64,000 bases of DNA, taken from IMG/VR virus record IMGVR_UViG_3300034073_001700, positions 1-64,000 of that record; one strand, 5' to 3'. Each line of letters starts with the position of its first letter. Position 1 is the stretch's first letter. The DNA is from a virus. Shown here in pieces: positions 34,575 through 40,219 of the stretch. Below the pieces are notes generated by a model. The model worked only from the letters and a program-made list of their open reading frames with translations. It was not told the DNA's origin and did not search any database. The position numbers and the translations under genes were made by a program.

Positions 34575-34972
34575 TATAAAGTACCTCCTGGTGTAATATC
34601 ACCTAATACATAAATAGTTCCAATAACTGGAGTCCACACTGTGTCTTCAATTTCGTTTGGAATAATAACCTGTAAATCAAAAGGAAGTTCTGCAACATTT
34701 GCTGCATACTTCAATCCCCAATTTTTAGTTACTGAGGGATAGGCAGTAATATCAACATAGCCAGGCTCTGATGCACAATCGAGGGCATCTAAAATATCTC
34801 CAGACTGATCGTATGCTGTTGCTCTATAGATCCATCCCTCAGTATCATAGTAAGTAGCCTCGTCGTCTTCATAAAATTCTACTCGTAATGTTGCGGTATC
34901 TCCACGTACAACTCGCCATTGAATATTTGCTGGGTCAGCACCAAATTTTTCGGGAGCACAGAGATTTGCCAT
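34574..34972 (-). CDS. Baseplate/upper-fibre-like beta domain protein (paralog 2)
   Basis: 132 residues. IQWRVVRGDTATLRVEFYEDD, TEGWIYRATAYDQSGD and TVWTPVIGTIYVLGDIT match the 22443 product along its length. First gene after the 280-bp spacer; a TATAAT box ends 8 nt before the ATG, so it starts the leftward tail operon, leaderless. Likely connects collagen-like fibres to the tail. Confidence 0.7.
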   Translation of the reverse strand: MANLCAPEKFGADPANIQWRVVRGDTATLRVEFYEDDEATYYDTEGWIYRATAYDQSGDILDALDCASEPGYVDITAYPSVTKNWGLKYAANVAELPFDLQVIIPNEIEDTVWTPVIGTIYVLGDITPGGTL

Positions 34973-35001
34973 AATAAAAGATTATACCATGAAAATATGG
35001 A

Positions 35002-35047
35002 CTTGCCCCTTGATCGGTGGGTATGAGAGACAGACCAAAGGGGCAAG
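35002..35047. promoter_or_regulatory. 10-bp inverted repeat in the 35-kb spacer
   Basis: CTTGCCCCTT (35002-35011) pairs with AAGGGGCAAG (35038-35047) around a 26-nt loop. There is no T-run, so it is not a clear terminator. It lies upstream of the first tail gene and could be a transcript-end or protein-binding hairpin. Confidence 0.5.
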
Positions 35048-35066
35048 CATTAAAAGTATATCATAA

Positions 35067-35081
35067 CGGATAAAACGGACA
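35067..35081 (+). promoter_or_regulatory. CGGA(C/T)A direct repeat, 9-bp period
   Basis: CGGATA at 35067 and CGGACA at 35076, exactly 9 bp apart, 8 bp before the -35 at 35089. Same motif and period as the sites at 38497, 40720, 41910 and 46317. Confidence 0.55.
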
Positions 35082-35088
35082 TACTTAT

Positions 35089-35117
35089 TTGAAGTAAAAA
35101 ATTACATGTGGTATAGT
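35089..35117 (+). promoter_or_regulatory. Rightward promoter in the 35-kb spacer
   Basis: TTGAAG (35089-35094), 17-bp spacer, TATAGT (35112-35117), preceded by TGG (extended -10). It reads into a stretch with no open reading frame, so its product may be a non-coding RNA. Confidence 0.6.
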
Positions 35118-35123
35118 GTTTAA

Positions 35124-35245
35124 ATGGGTTTGTAGGGGCTTTGCACTGAGAGATATGCAACGCTCCCTTTCTCACCATTAGATTGTAGTATAAAAATCTA
35201 TGGGGGGAGGGGGGGCTTTCCCTAAGAGATATTACTTATATATTA
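35124..35245 (+). ncRNA. Possible non-coding RNA
   Basis: A good promoter starts here, yet the only ATG opens a 3-codon frame. The transcript would carry a G-rich block near 35203-35217 (six G, A, seven G) and GCTTTCCC after it, and would run antisense to the end of the holin-like gene. No known RNA family is recognised. Confidence 0.35.
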
Positions 35246-35252
35246 TATATAA

Positions 35253-35519
35253 CTACTTGGTGGTTTTAGAAATATGGTCTAACAAAACTTCAAACATCTT
35301 GTCTATTTTTCTGTGTAATTCTTTTCTATCTTCTTCTGCGTCTTCTGATTTTTTTTCTAATCTGTTAATTTGATCTTTCAATGATGATCCTCCGTTAGGC
35401 TTTAGTTCTGCTCTTATTTCGTCAAAATAATGTTTTGTTAACCACTTGACTGAACCTACAGCAAATGCTACAATAGAACATATTGAAACTATTAACGCTG
35501 CCCAGGATTCAATTGACAT
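35253..35519 (-). CDS. Holin-like single-span membrane protein
   Basis: 88 residues. One membrane span at ~6-25 (WAALIVSICSIVAFAVGSVKW), then a charged coiled coil (SLKDQINRLEKKSEDAEEDRKEL). This matches small holin-type or membrane-anchored phage proteins. TATAAT lies 10 nt before the ATG and overlaps the opposite-strand -10 of the next gene. Holin is likely but not proven; a coiled-coil accessory protein is the alternative. Confidence 0.6.
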   Translation of the reverse strand: MSIESWAALIVSICSIVAFAVGSVKWLTKHYFDEIRAELKPNGGSSLKDQINRLEKKSEDAEEDRKELHRKIDKMFEVLLDHISKTTK

Positions 35520-35528
35520 TATGAAAGA

Positions 35529-35535
35529 TATTATA
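35529..35535. promoter_or_regulatory. Overlapping divergent -10 boxes
   Basis: Plus-strand TATTAT (35529-35534) and minus-strand TATAAT (35530-35535) share five bases. They start the rightward early block and the leftward holin-like gene, so only one can be bound at a time. Confidence 0.5.
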
Positions 35536-35552
35536 AGGGGAATTTTTAAAAA

Positions 35553-36320
35553 ATGAAATCTCGTATACTGGAAACGCTGGAGTATTCTACAAATTTAATA
35601 ATATCCCCAGATATGGATGGTTTCGTTTCGGCGCAGTTACTAAATCGTTATAACGGTGCAAAGGTTGTTGGCACTTACGATAAGAATATTCTTTGTCTTT
35701 CGCCAGGAATTAGTCCTAAAGATTGTTTGTTCGTCGACTGCGATATGAATCATCCAGAATACGTGTCGATTGGCAATCATATGCGTTTGCAAAATGACAA
35801 TATGTCGGCGAAAAGTTTTAACCCCAATATTCATTTCGGTATAACTAAGTACAGCGACAAATTTCCATTCGCAACCGCTTATTTAATTGCTTACGCTACA
35901 GATATTAAAACATCGGCGTCAGAGATGATACGCATGGCCTACGCTGACTCTACCCTACGCAATATGGATAATTACAGCGATAACATGCGAACATGGTCTG
36001 ATAGGATGATTTGCCCTGCAGTGGATTATGTTATTTATGAAACCGAAGATGCCAGAGAAATTGACGACGGTATACGAAACATCTATCCAAACCAATCCTT
36101 TACGTCAAAGCGGTATGGCAAAGAGCGGTATATACAAACCCTCAATGAGGCATTTGTCCAAGAGAAGATATACCACGAAGTCCTCAATAAGGGATATAAA
36201 TATAAAACCGATAAAGTTGGTTTGACAACCGTAAATAAATATATGTGTGATATTTTCTCATATGCTGAAGTGTTTGGGGGAGAGTATTCTATTACGTATT
36301 ATGATAGAATAGAATGGTGA
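35553..36320 (+). CDS. DHH-type phosphoesterase-like protein
   Basis: 255 residues. SPDMDGFVSAQLL matches DHH-family motif I (metal-binding Asp pair), LFVDCDM motif II, and IGNHM motif III where DHH normally stands. These align to RecJ/nanoRNase-like enzymes that cleave phosphodiesters with Mn. The C-terminal half is less clear. A role in nucleic-acid or cyclic-nucleotide breakdown is plausible; since DHH is seen as GNHM, activity is uncertain. First gene of the early block. Confidence 0.6.
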   Translation: MKSRILETLEYSTNLIISPDMDGFVSAQLLNRYNGAKVVGTYDKNILCLSPGISPKDCLFVDCDMNHPEYVSIGNHMRLQNDNMSAKSFNPNIHFGITKYSDKFPFATAYLIAYATDIKTSASEMIRMAYADSTLRNMDNYSDNMRTWSDRMICPAVDYVIYETEDAREIDDGIRNIYPNQSFTSKRYGKERYIQTLNEAFVQEKIYHEVLNKGYKYKTDKVGLTTVNKYMCDIFSYAEVFGGEYSITYYDRIEW

Positions 36321-36514
36321 GAGACGTAAGGTTTAGTGATTTGTTTGATCCTTCTCAGCCAAGAAGTGATAGGCAGTTAATTGAATCCCGCCTCGAAATT
36401 TGCAATACGTGTGAATGGTTTAACAAGCGTATGGTAAAATGTAAGAAATGCGGTTGTTTCATGAAATTGAAGTCAACCTTAAAACAAGCAAAATGTCCTA
36501 TAGGAAAGTGGTGA
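36314..36514 (+). CDS. DUF6171-like zinc-ribbon protein (copy 2)
   Basis: 66 residues. C-x2-C in EICNTCEWF, then KCKKCGCFM and AKCPIGKW: same Cys frame as the 29127 product. Overlaps the end of the DHH-like gene by 7 nt. Likely zinc-binding. Confidence 0.75.
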   Translation: MVRDVRFSDLFDPSQPRSDRQLIESRLEICNTCEWFNKRMVKCKKCGCFMKLKSTLKQAKCPIGKW

Positions 36515-36517
36515 AAC

Positions 36518-36703
36518 ATGAGTAAGGAAGAAGTAATCAAGATCATGTTGGACAGCATCAATGCTGACAACAGAGAATTGTCTAAGAAGGCTGGAATTAA
36601 GGAAGAAGACGCTGAAGCGCAAATTGCACAAAGTCAGCCAAGTCTTGTTTTTATTCTAGGTAATGTTTACGATAAGTTGAAGAGCAACAACATTATTGCT
36701 TAA
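36518..36703 (+). CDS. Small conserved phage protein
   Basis: 61 residues, helical (EEVIKIMLDSINADNRELSKKAG, then LVFILGNVYDKLKSNNIIA). No family recognised. Last gene before the strong terminator at 36717, in the same operon as the two genes upstream. Confidence 0.7.
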   Translation: MSKEEVIKIMLDSINADNRELSKKAGIKEEDAEAQIAQSQPSLVFILGNVYDKLKSNNIIA

Positions 36704-36716
36704 TTTATTGTACAAT

Positions 36717-36761
36717 AATAATGCCCCAGTATCAAATAGATATTTGGGGTATTATTTTTTT
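36717..36761. terminator. Bidirectional rho-independent terminator
   Basis: AATAATGCCCCA (36717-36728) pairs over 12 bp with TGGGGTATTATT (36745-36756, one G-T pair), followed by T7 on the plus strand. Genes converge on it from both sides (36703 and 36760), so the A-rich left flank serves the minus strand. Confidence 0.85.
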
Positions 36762-36879
36762 ATGATTCTTGTACGTTAACCTCAGGTGTGTTATCTTCTT
36801 CTACAGGTGTTGATCTATGAGGATTATCACATGTACAGGCATCACAGCACCGTGGTGGGGTTTCGATTGTCTCAGTCAT
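36760..36879 (-). CDS. 39-residue Cys-rich microprotein (CCxxCxC, copy 1)
   Basis: MTETIETPPRCCDACTCDNP opens it, then an acidic tail. The CC-x2-C-x-C motif recurs in the next gene (CCENCSC), so the pair looks duplicated. Leaderless: TATAAT (36887-36892) ends 7 nt before the ATG. It probably binds a metal ion. Confidence 0.68.
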   Translation of the reverse strand: MTETIETPPRCCDACTCDNPHRSTPVEEDNTPEVNVQES

Positions 36880-36896
36880 AGCAATCATTATAGCAC

Positions 36897-37046
36897 CTAA
36901 TTATTATCCTTGCAGGAGCAGTTTTCACAGCATTGTTCTTGGAACATCTTTAGGGCTAAACCGTCGTTTTCTGGCCTACCCAGATCTTCCCAAAATTTTT
37001 CACGACCCATATTGTCATTTTCTGAAATTTTTTCTGATTCGCTCAT
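36897..37046 (-). CDS. 49-residue Cys-rich microprotein (CCxxCxC, copy 2)
   Basis: MSESEKISENDNMG start, then KMFQEQCCENCSCKDNN at the end. Its ATG overlaps the stop of the SpeD-like gene (ATGA), so it is translationally coupled to it. Metal binding is likely; linkage to polyamine chemistry is only positional. Confidence 0.68.
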   Translation of the reverse strand: MSESEKISENDNMGREKFWEDLGRPENDGLALKMFQEQCCENCSCKDNN

Positions 37047-37435
37047 TTTTGTTCCTTTGATATATAGATATCCTCTACCACAAAGCCATCTTCTCTATCA
37101 TATATAACCCAGTCTATAGACTTAATATCAAACCGTTCATTGAGTGCATTAAGTACCGTGAATTTATCTAGGCTACCGCATGTGTATAGGTCGAATTGTA
37201 GTAATCCTGGATCTACCTCGTCCCAGATGTGAAATGCTATATGGCTTGTCTCAATCATAACAATTGCTGTCAAACCTTTGTTTCCAGGAGCATCTACATA
37301 TGAGGCAAATGGTCCTTTGATTATTTTCATATCTACCCTGCGAACTAGGTCTTTTAAGAACTCTACCGCCTCATCCTCTGATCGGATCGGATTTGATACC
37401 TTGGCGTTTACGAGCATGTGCTTGTGGAATATCAT
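37043..37435 (-). CDS. speD: SpeD-family pyruvoyl decarboxylase
   Basis: 130 residues, the size of a class 1B S-adenosylmethionine decarboxylase proenzyme. The pattern TAIVMIETSHIAFHIWDEV, then LLQFDLYTCGS, keeps the Ser-His pair at the self-cleavage site and the catalytic Cys. In the classical enzyme cleavage is Glu-Ser; here the residues read E-T-S-H, as in some phage homologs that may decarboxylate ornithine or arginine instead of AdoMet. Leaderless: TATAAT 6 nt before the ATG. Confidence 0.8.
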   Translation of the reverse strand: MIFHKHMLVNAKVSNPIRSEDEAVEFLKDLVRRVDMKIIKGPFASYVDAPGNKGLTAIVMIETSHIAFHIWDEVDPGLLQFDLYTCGSLDKFTVLNALNERFDIKSIDWVIYDREDGFVVEDIYISKEQK

Positions 37436-37442
37436 GTGTTTA

Positions 37443-37523
37443 TTATACCCTAAGTCCTTGTAGGTAGGCTAAATAGTTTAATATTAAAAATATTACCAGT
37501 ACCCCGCCTATTGTGTATTTCAT
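37443..37523 (-). CDS. 26-residue membrane microprotein
   Basis: MKYTIGGVLVIFLILNYLAY is a single membrane span followed by LQGLRV. TATAAT (37530-37535) ends 6 nt before the ATG. Its stop codon (37443-37445) is part of the -10 box of the SpeD-like gene. It is the shortest gene I support here. Confidence 0.6.
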   Translation of the reverse strand: MKYTIGGVLVIFLILNYLAYLQGLRV

Positions 37524-37591
37524 AAATTCATTATACCAAAAATCTGAATTTTTTGCTGATATGCATGATGCGTGTAATTGTAATAAAAAGA

Positions 37592-37620
37592 TAAAAAAAT
37601 AGTGAGCACTTTTTGCTCAC
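37592..37620 (-). terminator. Rho-independent terminator of the leftward microprotein operon
   Basis: On the minus strand GTGAGCA (37614-37620) pairs with TGCTCAC (37602-37608) around a 5-nt loop, then TATTTTTTTAT. It ends the operon that runs leftwards from 38186. Confidence 0.8.
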
Positions 37621-37630
37621 GATCTTTTAT

Positions 37631-37819
37631 TTATTCTTTTGGCATTTTTCCAACGACCCAGCCGTTATGGATTCCGACCAGTGGGGCGTCAATACATACG
37701 GCATACCCCTGCGGCAATTTAGATGGAAAGAAAGCAATAAACTTTTCTACATGCTCTCTTGTATAAAACGGAATAGTTTTACTCTCTCCGTTAGTTGTTG
37801 TTAGTTTTACTTGTATCAT
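37631..37819 (-). CDS. Small phage protein, unknown
   Basis: 62 residues: KLTTTNGESKTIPFYTREHVEKFIAFFPSKLPQGYAVC. No family recognised. AGGAGA precedes the ATG. Last gene of the operon, directly before the terminator. Confidence 0.7.
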   Translation of the reverse strand: MIQVKLTTTNGESKTIPFYTREHVEKFIAFFPSKLPQGYAVCIDAPLVGIHNGWVVGKMPKE

Positions 37820-37931
37820 TTTTATTTTCTCCTAATTCTATTTTATCATAATGAGAGCGGTCATAGTTAGCAAGTGTGCCACCATTTTCAAGGTGGGCTT
37901 TTCTTCTTAGTTGTTCAGTTGAATAATTCAT
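37791..37931 (-). CDS. 46-residue microprotein
   Basis: MNYSTEQLRRKAHLENGG then a charged, Asn-rich end. Overlaps both neighbours (29 nt with 37631, 17 nt with 37915) in different frames, which argues for real translation in a packed operon. Function unknown. Confidence 0.6.
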   Translation of the reverse strand: MNYSTEQLRRKAHLENGGTLANYDRSHYDKIELGENKNDTSKTNNN

Positions 37932-38040
37932 CTGCTACACACTCGCAAGGTTCAATCCAAAAATCGTCATTGTCTCCAATGAAGATGTAGCCTCTACCTG
38001 AGCAAGGCTGACATTCAATTGTTTTTACTGAGTTTATCAT
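37915..38040 (-). CDS. 41-residue DnaJ-zinc-finger-like microprotein
   Basis: C-x2-C in TIECQPCSGRGYIF and C-x-C in EPCECVAD give half of a DnaJ-type zinc finger. Its ATG overlaps the upstream stop (TAATG) and GGAGGT lies 7 nt before it. Probable metal binder. Confidence 0.68.
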   Translation of the reverse strand: MINSVKTIECQPCSGRGYIFIGDNDDFWIEPCECVADELFN

Positions 38041-38186
38041 TAGCGCACCTCCATGCTATCTACTGTGTAGCCATGAGCAACAAGGCTATCCATAAGGTTA
38101 TTTATTTGATACTCATTGAGCATGAGTCTATCTTTTACTGTGATGAGGTTGCCCTCTTTTTCTACTGTGTAATTTAGTGTTAGCAT
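38040..38186 (-). CDS. 48-residue microprotein
   Basis: NYTVEKEGNLITVKDRLMLNE then NLMDSLVAHGYTVDSMEV. Ribosome site GAAAGG before the ATG; preceded by a TATAGA -10 (38215-38220) and, about 62 bp upstream of the expected start, a CRP-type palindrome at 38263. First gene of the operon. Confidence 0.65.
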   Translation of the reverse strand: MLTLNYTVEKEGNLITVKDRLMLNEYQINNLMDSLVAHGYTVDSMEVR

Positions 38187-38262
38187 TTTGCTACCTTTCT
38201 TTTGATAATCTTATTCTATACCCTGCCACTGACATTTTGGGGTGTCTGTGGGCTATCCCCTT

Positions 38263-38278
38263 TGTGATTTACCTCACA
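38263..38278. promoter_or_regulatory. CRP/GlxR-type palindrome 1
   Basis: Perfect TGTGA-N6-TCACA. Its centre is ~62 bp upstream of the expected start from the minus-strand TATAGA box (38215-38220), the classic class I activator position. Confidence 0.6.
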
Positions 38279-38399
38279 TTGGAGGAGCGAAGATAGCGAG
38301 AAGCGTAAGTTCAATTGTGATAATTGTCACAAAAGCGACAAGCGCCCAAGGCGAATCGGAGGTGAGTAGGTCAAAAGTTTTATTCATAATGTTTTTCAT
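38274..38399 (-). CDS. 41-residue membrane microprotein
   Basis: A short polar start (MKNIMNKTFDLLTSDSP) then one span (WALVAFVTIITIELTLLAIF). GAAAGG lies upstream. It has its own 17-bp-spacer promoter at 38432-38460. A second TGTGA-N6-TCACA site at 38316 lies inside its coding part. Confidence 0.6.
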   Translation of the reverse strand: MKNIMNKTFDLLTSDSPWALVAFVTIITIELTLLAIFAPPM

Positions 38400-38431
38400 T
38401 TTTAGTTTACCTTTCATTTTGTTATAGGAGA

Positions 38432-38460
38432 ATAATAACATAATAAACTGACAAAGTCAA
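38432..38460 (-). promoter_or_regulatory. Leftward promoter, TTGACT-N17-TATTAT
   Basis: On the minus strand TTGACT (38455-38460), 17-bp spacer with TG at its end, TATTAT (38432-38437). Same family as the rightward early promoters. It drives the membrane microprotein at 38274. Confidence 0.7.
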
Positions 38461-38496
38461 GAATAAACACGCCCAAGTTTTGTGGTGTTGGTCACA

Positions 38497-38511
38497 TGTC
38501 CCAAATGTCCG
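38497..38511 (-). promoter_or_regulatory. CGGACA-type direct repeat, 9-bp period
   Basis: TGTCCC at 38497 and TGTCCG at 38506 (plus-strand reading), 9 bp apart; further single TGTCCG copies follow near 38559 and at 38613. Lies in the 300-bp control region between the divergent genes at 38399 and 38700. Confidence 0.5.
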
Positions 38512-38516
38512 ATTTT

Positions 38517-38534
38517 GCTAGGCGATCTCCTAGC
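38517..38534. promoter_or_regulatory. GCTAGG/CCTAGC inverted repeat
   Basis: GCTAGG (38517-38522) and CCTAGC (38529-38534) around 6 bp. CCTAG is normally rare in bacteria but recurs at 39896, 41898, 44177, 45117, 46307 and 48803, mostly between a gene end and the next promoter. Confidence 0.45.
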
Positions 38535-38580
38535 CCACGCAGTCGGGCGTGTCGCAGTGTCCGTTTTGTTACGTTTTACG

Positions 38581-38596
38581 TGTGATAATCCTCACA
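38581..38596. promoter_or_regulatory. CRP/GlxR-type palindrome 3
   Basis: Perfect TGTGA-TAATCC-TCACA, 42 bp before the -35 of the 38638 promoter. The rest of the ~300 bp here holds no gene, only the repeats listed. Confidence 0.55.
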
Positions 38597-38637
38597 AAAA
38601 AAGTTTTTAAAATGTCCGATTTGTTAGCATTTTGGAT

Positions 38638-38666
38638 TTGATTTTGTCGGTCTTTTATGTTAAACT
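38638..38666 (+). promoter_or_regulatory. Early promoter, TTGATT-N17-TAAACT
   Basis: -35 38638-38643, -10 38661-38666, TGT before the -10. Followed by AGAAAGG as ribosome site for the gene at 38700. Confidence 0.7.
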
Positions 38667-38699
38667 TACAGAGTAAGAAAATAAGAAAGGTGGTCTAAA

Positions 38700-38879
38700 A
38701 TGACTAACACTAAAATTAAAGTTAATGAGAATTATTATTCTACTAATGAAACTTTCTTTTGTTGTGATGAACAAGTAATTAAAATGTATTGCGAGCCTCA
38801 CGGCGAGGCTATGGGTTGCTACTATTGCGAGTTTGACTACACCGAGCCTTGCGAGTGTGAGCCAATTCACACAAACTAA
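38700..38879 (+). CDS. 59-residue Cys-rich protein
   Basis: Seven cysteines: FFCC at 21-22, C31, C40, C43, C51 and C53 (MYCEP, MGCYYCEF, EPCECEP). The C-x2-C and C-x-C spacings suggest a zinc site. AAGG lies 10 nt before the ATG. Short gene right behind its own promoter; function unknown. Confidence 0.7.
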   Translation: MTNTKIKVNENYYSTNETFFCCDEQVIKMYCEPHGEAMGCYYCEFDYTEPCECEPIHTN

Positions 38880-38892
38880 GTGGCGTGTCGTT

Positions 38893-38921
38893 TTGACTTT
38901 TGCCCTAAAAAATGAAATAAT
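38893..38921 (+). promoter_or_regulatory. Early promoter, TTGACT-N17-AATAAT
   Basis: -35 38893-38898, -10 38916-38921. Drives the 38948 gene with AAAGGA as ribosome site. Confidence 0.65.
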
Positions 38922-38947
38922 AGCAGTATAAAGAAAGGAAAACTTAA

Positions 38948-39148
38948 ATGAAATCATACTCAATTCCAGACCTTCTAATTGGTCACATCTACTACCCTTC
39001 CTCTATGGCGAGGAAATACCAATACGGCGAGATTAACTACGCCTCTAAGCGTGATGACATCTATTTATCAGAAGGCTATGAAGCCTACGCTATCCGTTTC
39101 AATGGTTGGAAATGGGCTACTATTGCGGTGAAAGTAGAGGATAACTAA
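38948..39148 (+). CDS. Small phage protein, unknown
   Basis: 66 residues: YYPSSMARKYQYGEINYAS, then EAYAIRFNGWKWATIAVKVED. The beta-type ending may be an SH3-like or KTSC-like fold but I do not recognise it. Adjacent to the 39149 gene with no gap. Confidence 0.68.
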   Translation: MKSYSIPDLLIGHIYYPSSMARKYQYGEINYASKRDDIYLSEGYEAYAIRFNGWKWATIAVKVEDN

Positions 39149-39265
39149 ATGAAACTTCACGAATTCGTTGAAATGGTTGAGCGTGAGCGAGAGGCTACAC
39201 GCTTGACAAACTTAGAAAAAATCGCTAAAATTAATAATAACAATAAAGAAAAGGAAAAGAACTAA
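39149..39265 (+). CDS. 38-residue helical microprotein with an internal promoter
   Basis: MKLHEFVEMVEREREATRLT then a Lys/Asn-rich end. Begins one base after the previous stop. Its coding part contains TTGACA-N17-TAAAAT, the promoter of the next gene. Confidence 0.6.
   Translation: MKLHEFVEMVEREREATRLTNLEKIAKINNNNKEKEKN
39203..39231 (+). promoter_or_regulatory. Early promoter inside a small gene, TTGACA-N17-TAAAAT
   Basis: -35 39203-39208, -10 39226-39231, fully inside the 39149-39265 gene; drives the 39267 gene. Confidence 0.65.
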
Positions 39266-39266
39266 A

Positions 39267-39524
39267 ATGACTAACGCTACTTATACCGATTACCCCTTCA
39301 CCCTTAATGGTGTAAATTTTATCTCACGAGTATTTACTCACTCACACATGGCGCAAACTATTGCGAGCCTGCCTGAAGGTATCTTTGCTCAATTAAATCA
39401 AGACGCAGTTTCAGAAATTATTGGTGACCCTGCTCAATTAACTATTGAAGAATTAGAAGATGAGTTAAATAGAGTTAATGAAGGTGGCACTCATGCGTTT
39501 ATTTTGTTAGGAGAAAACGCCTAA
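39267..39524 (+). CDS. Small acidic phage protein
   Basis: 85 residues, no family recognised. TDYPFTLNGVNFISRVFTHSH, then an Asp/Glu-rich helix (QLTIEELEDELNRVNEGG). AAAGGA before the ATG. Its stop overlaps the next start (TAATG). Confidence 0.68.
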   Translation: MTNATYTDYPFTLNGVNFISRVFTHSHMAQTIASLPEGIFAQLNQDAVSEIIGDPAQLTIEELEDELNRVNEGGTHAFILLGENA

Positions 39525-39715
39525 TGATGACACGAAAAGACTATGTAAAAACTTCAAACATCCTAAAAGGATTTGCGGATGAAATTCATCCACAAGTCTT
39601 TGAGGATTTAGTGGAAGAATTCGCTCAATACTTTCAGAGCGACAATGATAGATTTGACAAAGCAAAATTTGAAAAGGCTTGCGGTGTTGATGAGTTAGGA
39701 CTAATTCCAGTATGA
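39524..39715 (+). CDS. Small helical phage protein
   Basis: 63 residues: MMTRKDYVKTSNILKGFAD, then QVFEDLVEEFAQYFQSDNDRF and FEKACGVDELGL. Reminds of small phage proteins with a DUF-type helical hairpin. ATGA overlap with the membrane microprotein downstream. Confidence 0.68.
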   Translation: MMTRKDYVKTSNILKGFADEIHPQVFEDLVEEFAQYFQSDNDRFDKAKFEKACGVDELGLIPV

Positions 39716-39795
39716 GAATTCTAACTACAATTGTTCAAATTGCGCTTATTGTTTCTATTTATTACACAATAAAAATTGCTAATGAAGAAAACTAA
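39712..39795 (+). CDS. 27-residue membrane microprotein
   Basis: MRILTTIVQIALIVSIYYTI spans the membrane once, then KIANEEN. ATG overlaps the upstream stop and its own end overlaps the next gene. Confidence 0.6.
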   Translation: MRILTTIVQIALIVSIYYTIKIANEEN

Positions 39796-39874
39796 ATTCG
39801 CAACATGCGAGATTTGCGGTAGAATTTTTATCGCAGATCTCAAATGCTTTGCTTGCGCTGCTAAACAAAATTAA
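39782..39874 (+). CDS. 30-residue zinc-ribbon microprotein
   Basis: C-x2-C in ATCEICGRIF and C-x2-C in KCFACAAKQ: a complete four-Cys zinc ribbon in 30 residues. Overlaps the membrane microprotein by 14 nt. Confidence 0.6.
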   Translation: MKKTKFATCEICGRIFIADLKCFACAAKQN

Positions 39875-39904
39875 TTTAATTTTCAACAAAAACCGCCTAG
39901 GGGG

Positions 39905-39925
39905 TTATCCACAGGGTTATCCACA
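39905..39925 (+). promoter_or_regulatory. Pair of DnaA-box-like sites
   Basis: TTATCCACA at 39905-39913 and 39917-39925, two perfect consensus boxes 12 bp apart on the same strand. A CCTAGG site precedes them and a CRP-type palindrome (39955) follows. Single perfect boxes on the other strand lie at 50079 and 50720. Confidence 0.6.
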
Positions 39926-39954
39926 ATGTGAATTAAGACACAATTTACGTATTT

Positions 39955-39970
39955 TGTGAATTTCCTCACA
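39955..39970. promoter_or_regulatory. CRP/GlxR-type palindrome 4
   Basis: Perfect TGTGA-ATTTCC-TCACA. Its centre is about 62 bp before the expected start from the -10 at 40013, a class I activator distance. Confidence 0.6.
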
Positions 39971-39989
39971 GATTTACGGCGTGTCTGAT

Positions 39990-40018
39990 TTGAAATTGTC
40001 AGTAGAAAATGATAGGAT
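39990..40018 (+). promoter_or_regulatory. Early promoter, TTGAAA-N17-TAGGAT
   Basis: -35 39990-39995, -10 40013-40018, with TGA before the -10. Drives 40049 and 40220. Confidence 0.7.
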
Positions 40019-40048
40019 AAAATCCTAAAATAAAGAAAGGAAAAACTA

Positions 40049-40219
40049 ATGAAAAAAATTGTTCTTGTTAGTTATGTTGCTGAAGCAGATACAGATGTCG
40101 CTGCTATTTTCGCTCTACGCCGTTCTCTCGCTTATTTACCTGAAAGCGAATTAGAAAAGTTTGAAGCGTTTAATGTTGTTGATTTTGAAGGTAATCAAGT
40201 AGAAGGGTTGTTGGTATAA
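40049..40219 (+). CDS. 56-residue phage protein
   Basis: MKKIVLVSYVAEADTDVAAI, helix ALRRSLAYLPESELEKF, then VVDFEGNQVEGLLV. AAGGAA before the ATG; the next gene starts at the following base. Alpha/beta mini-fold, unknown. Confidence 0.68.
   Translation: MKKIVLVSYVAEADTDVAAIFALRRSLAYLPESELEKFEAFNVVDFEGNQVEGLLV

Noticed and set aside
35203-35217. G-quadruplex in the G-rich block
   Set aside because: Only two long G runs split by one A; a stable four-tract fold is doubtful.
38242-38427. Plus-strand 61-residue hydrophobic frame
   Set aside because: Opposite the membrane microprotein at 38274, which has a promoter and ribosome site; this frame has neither.
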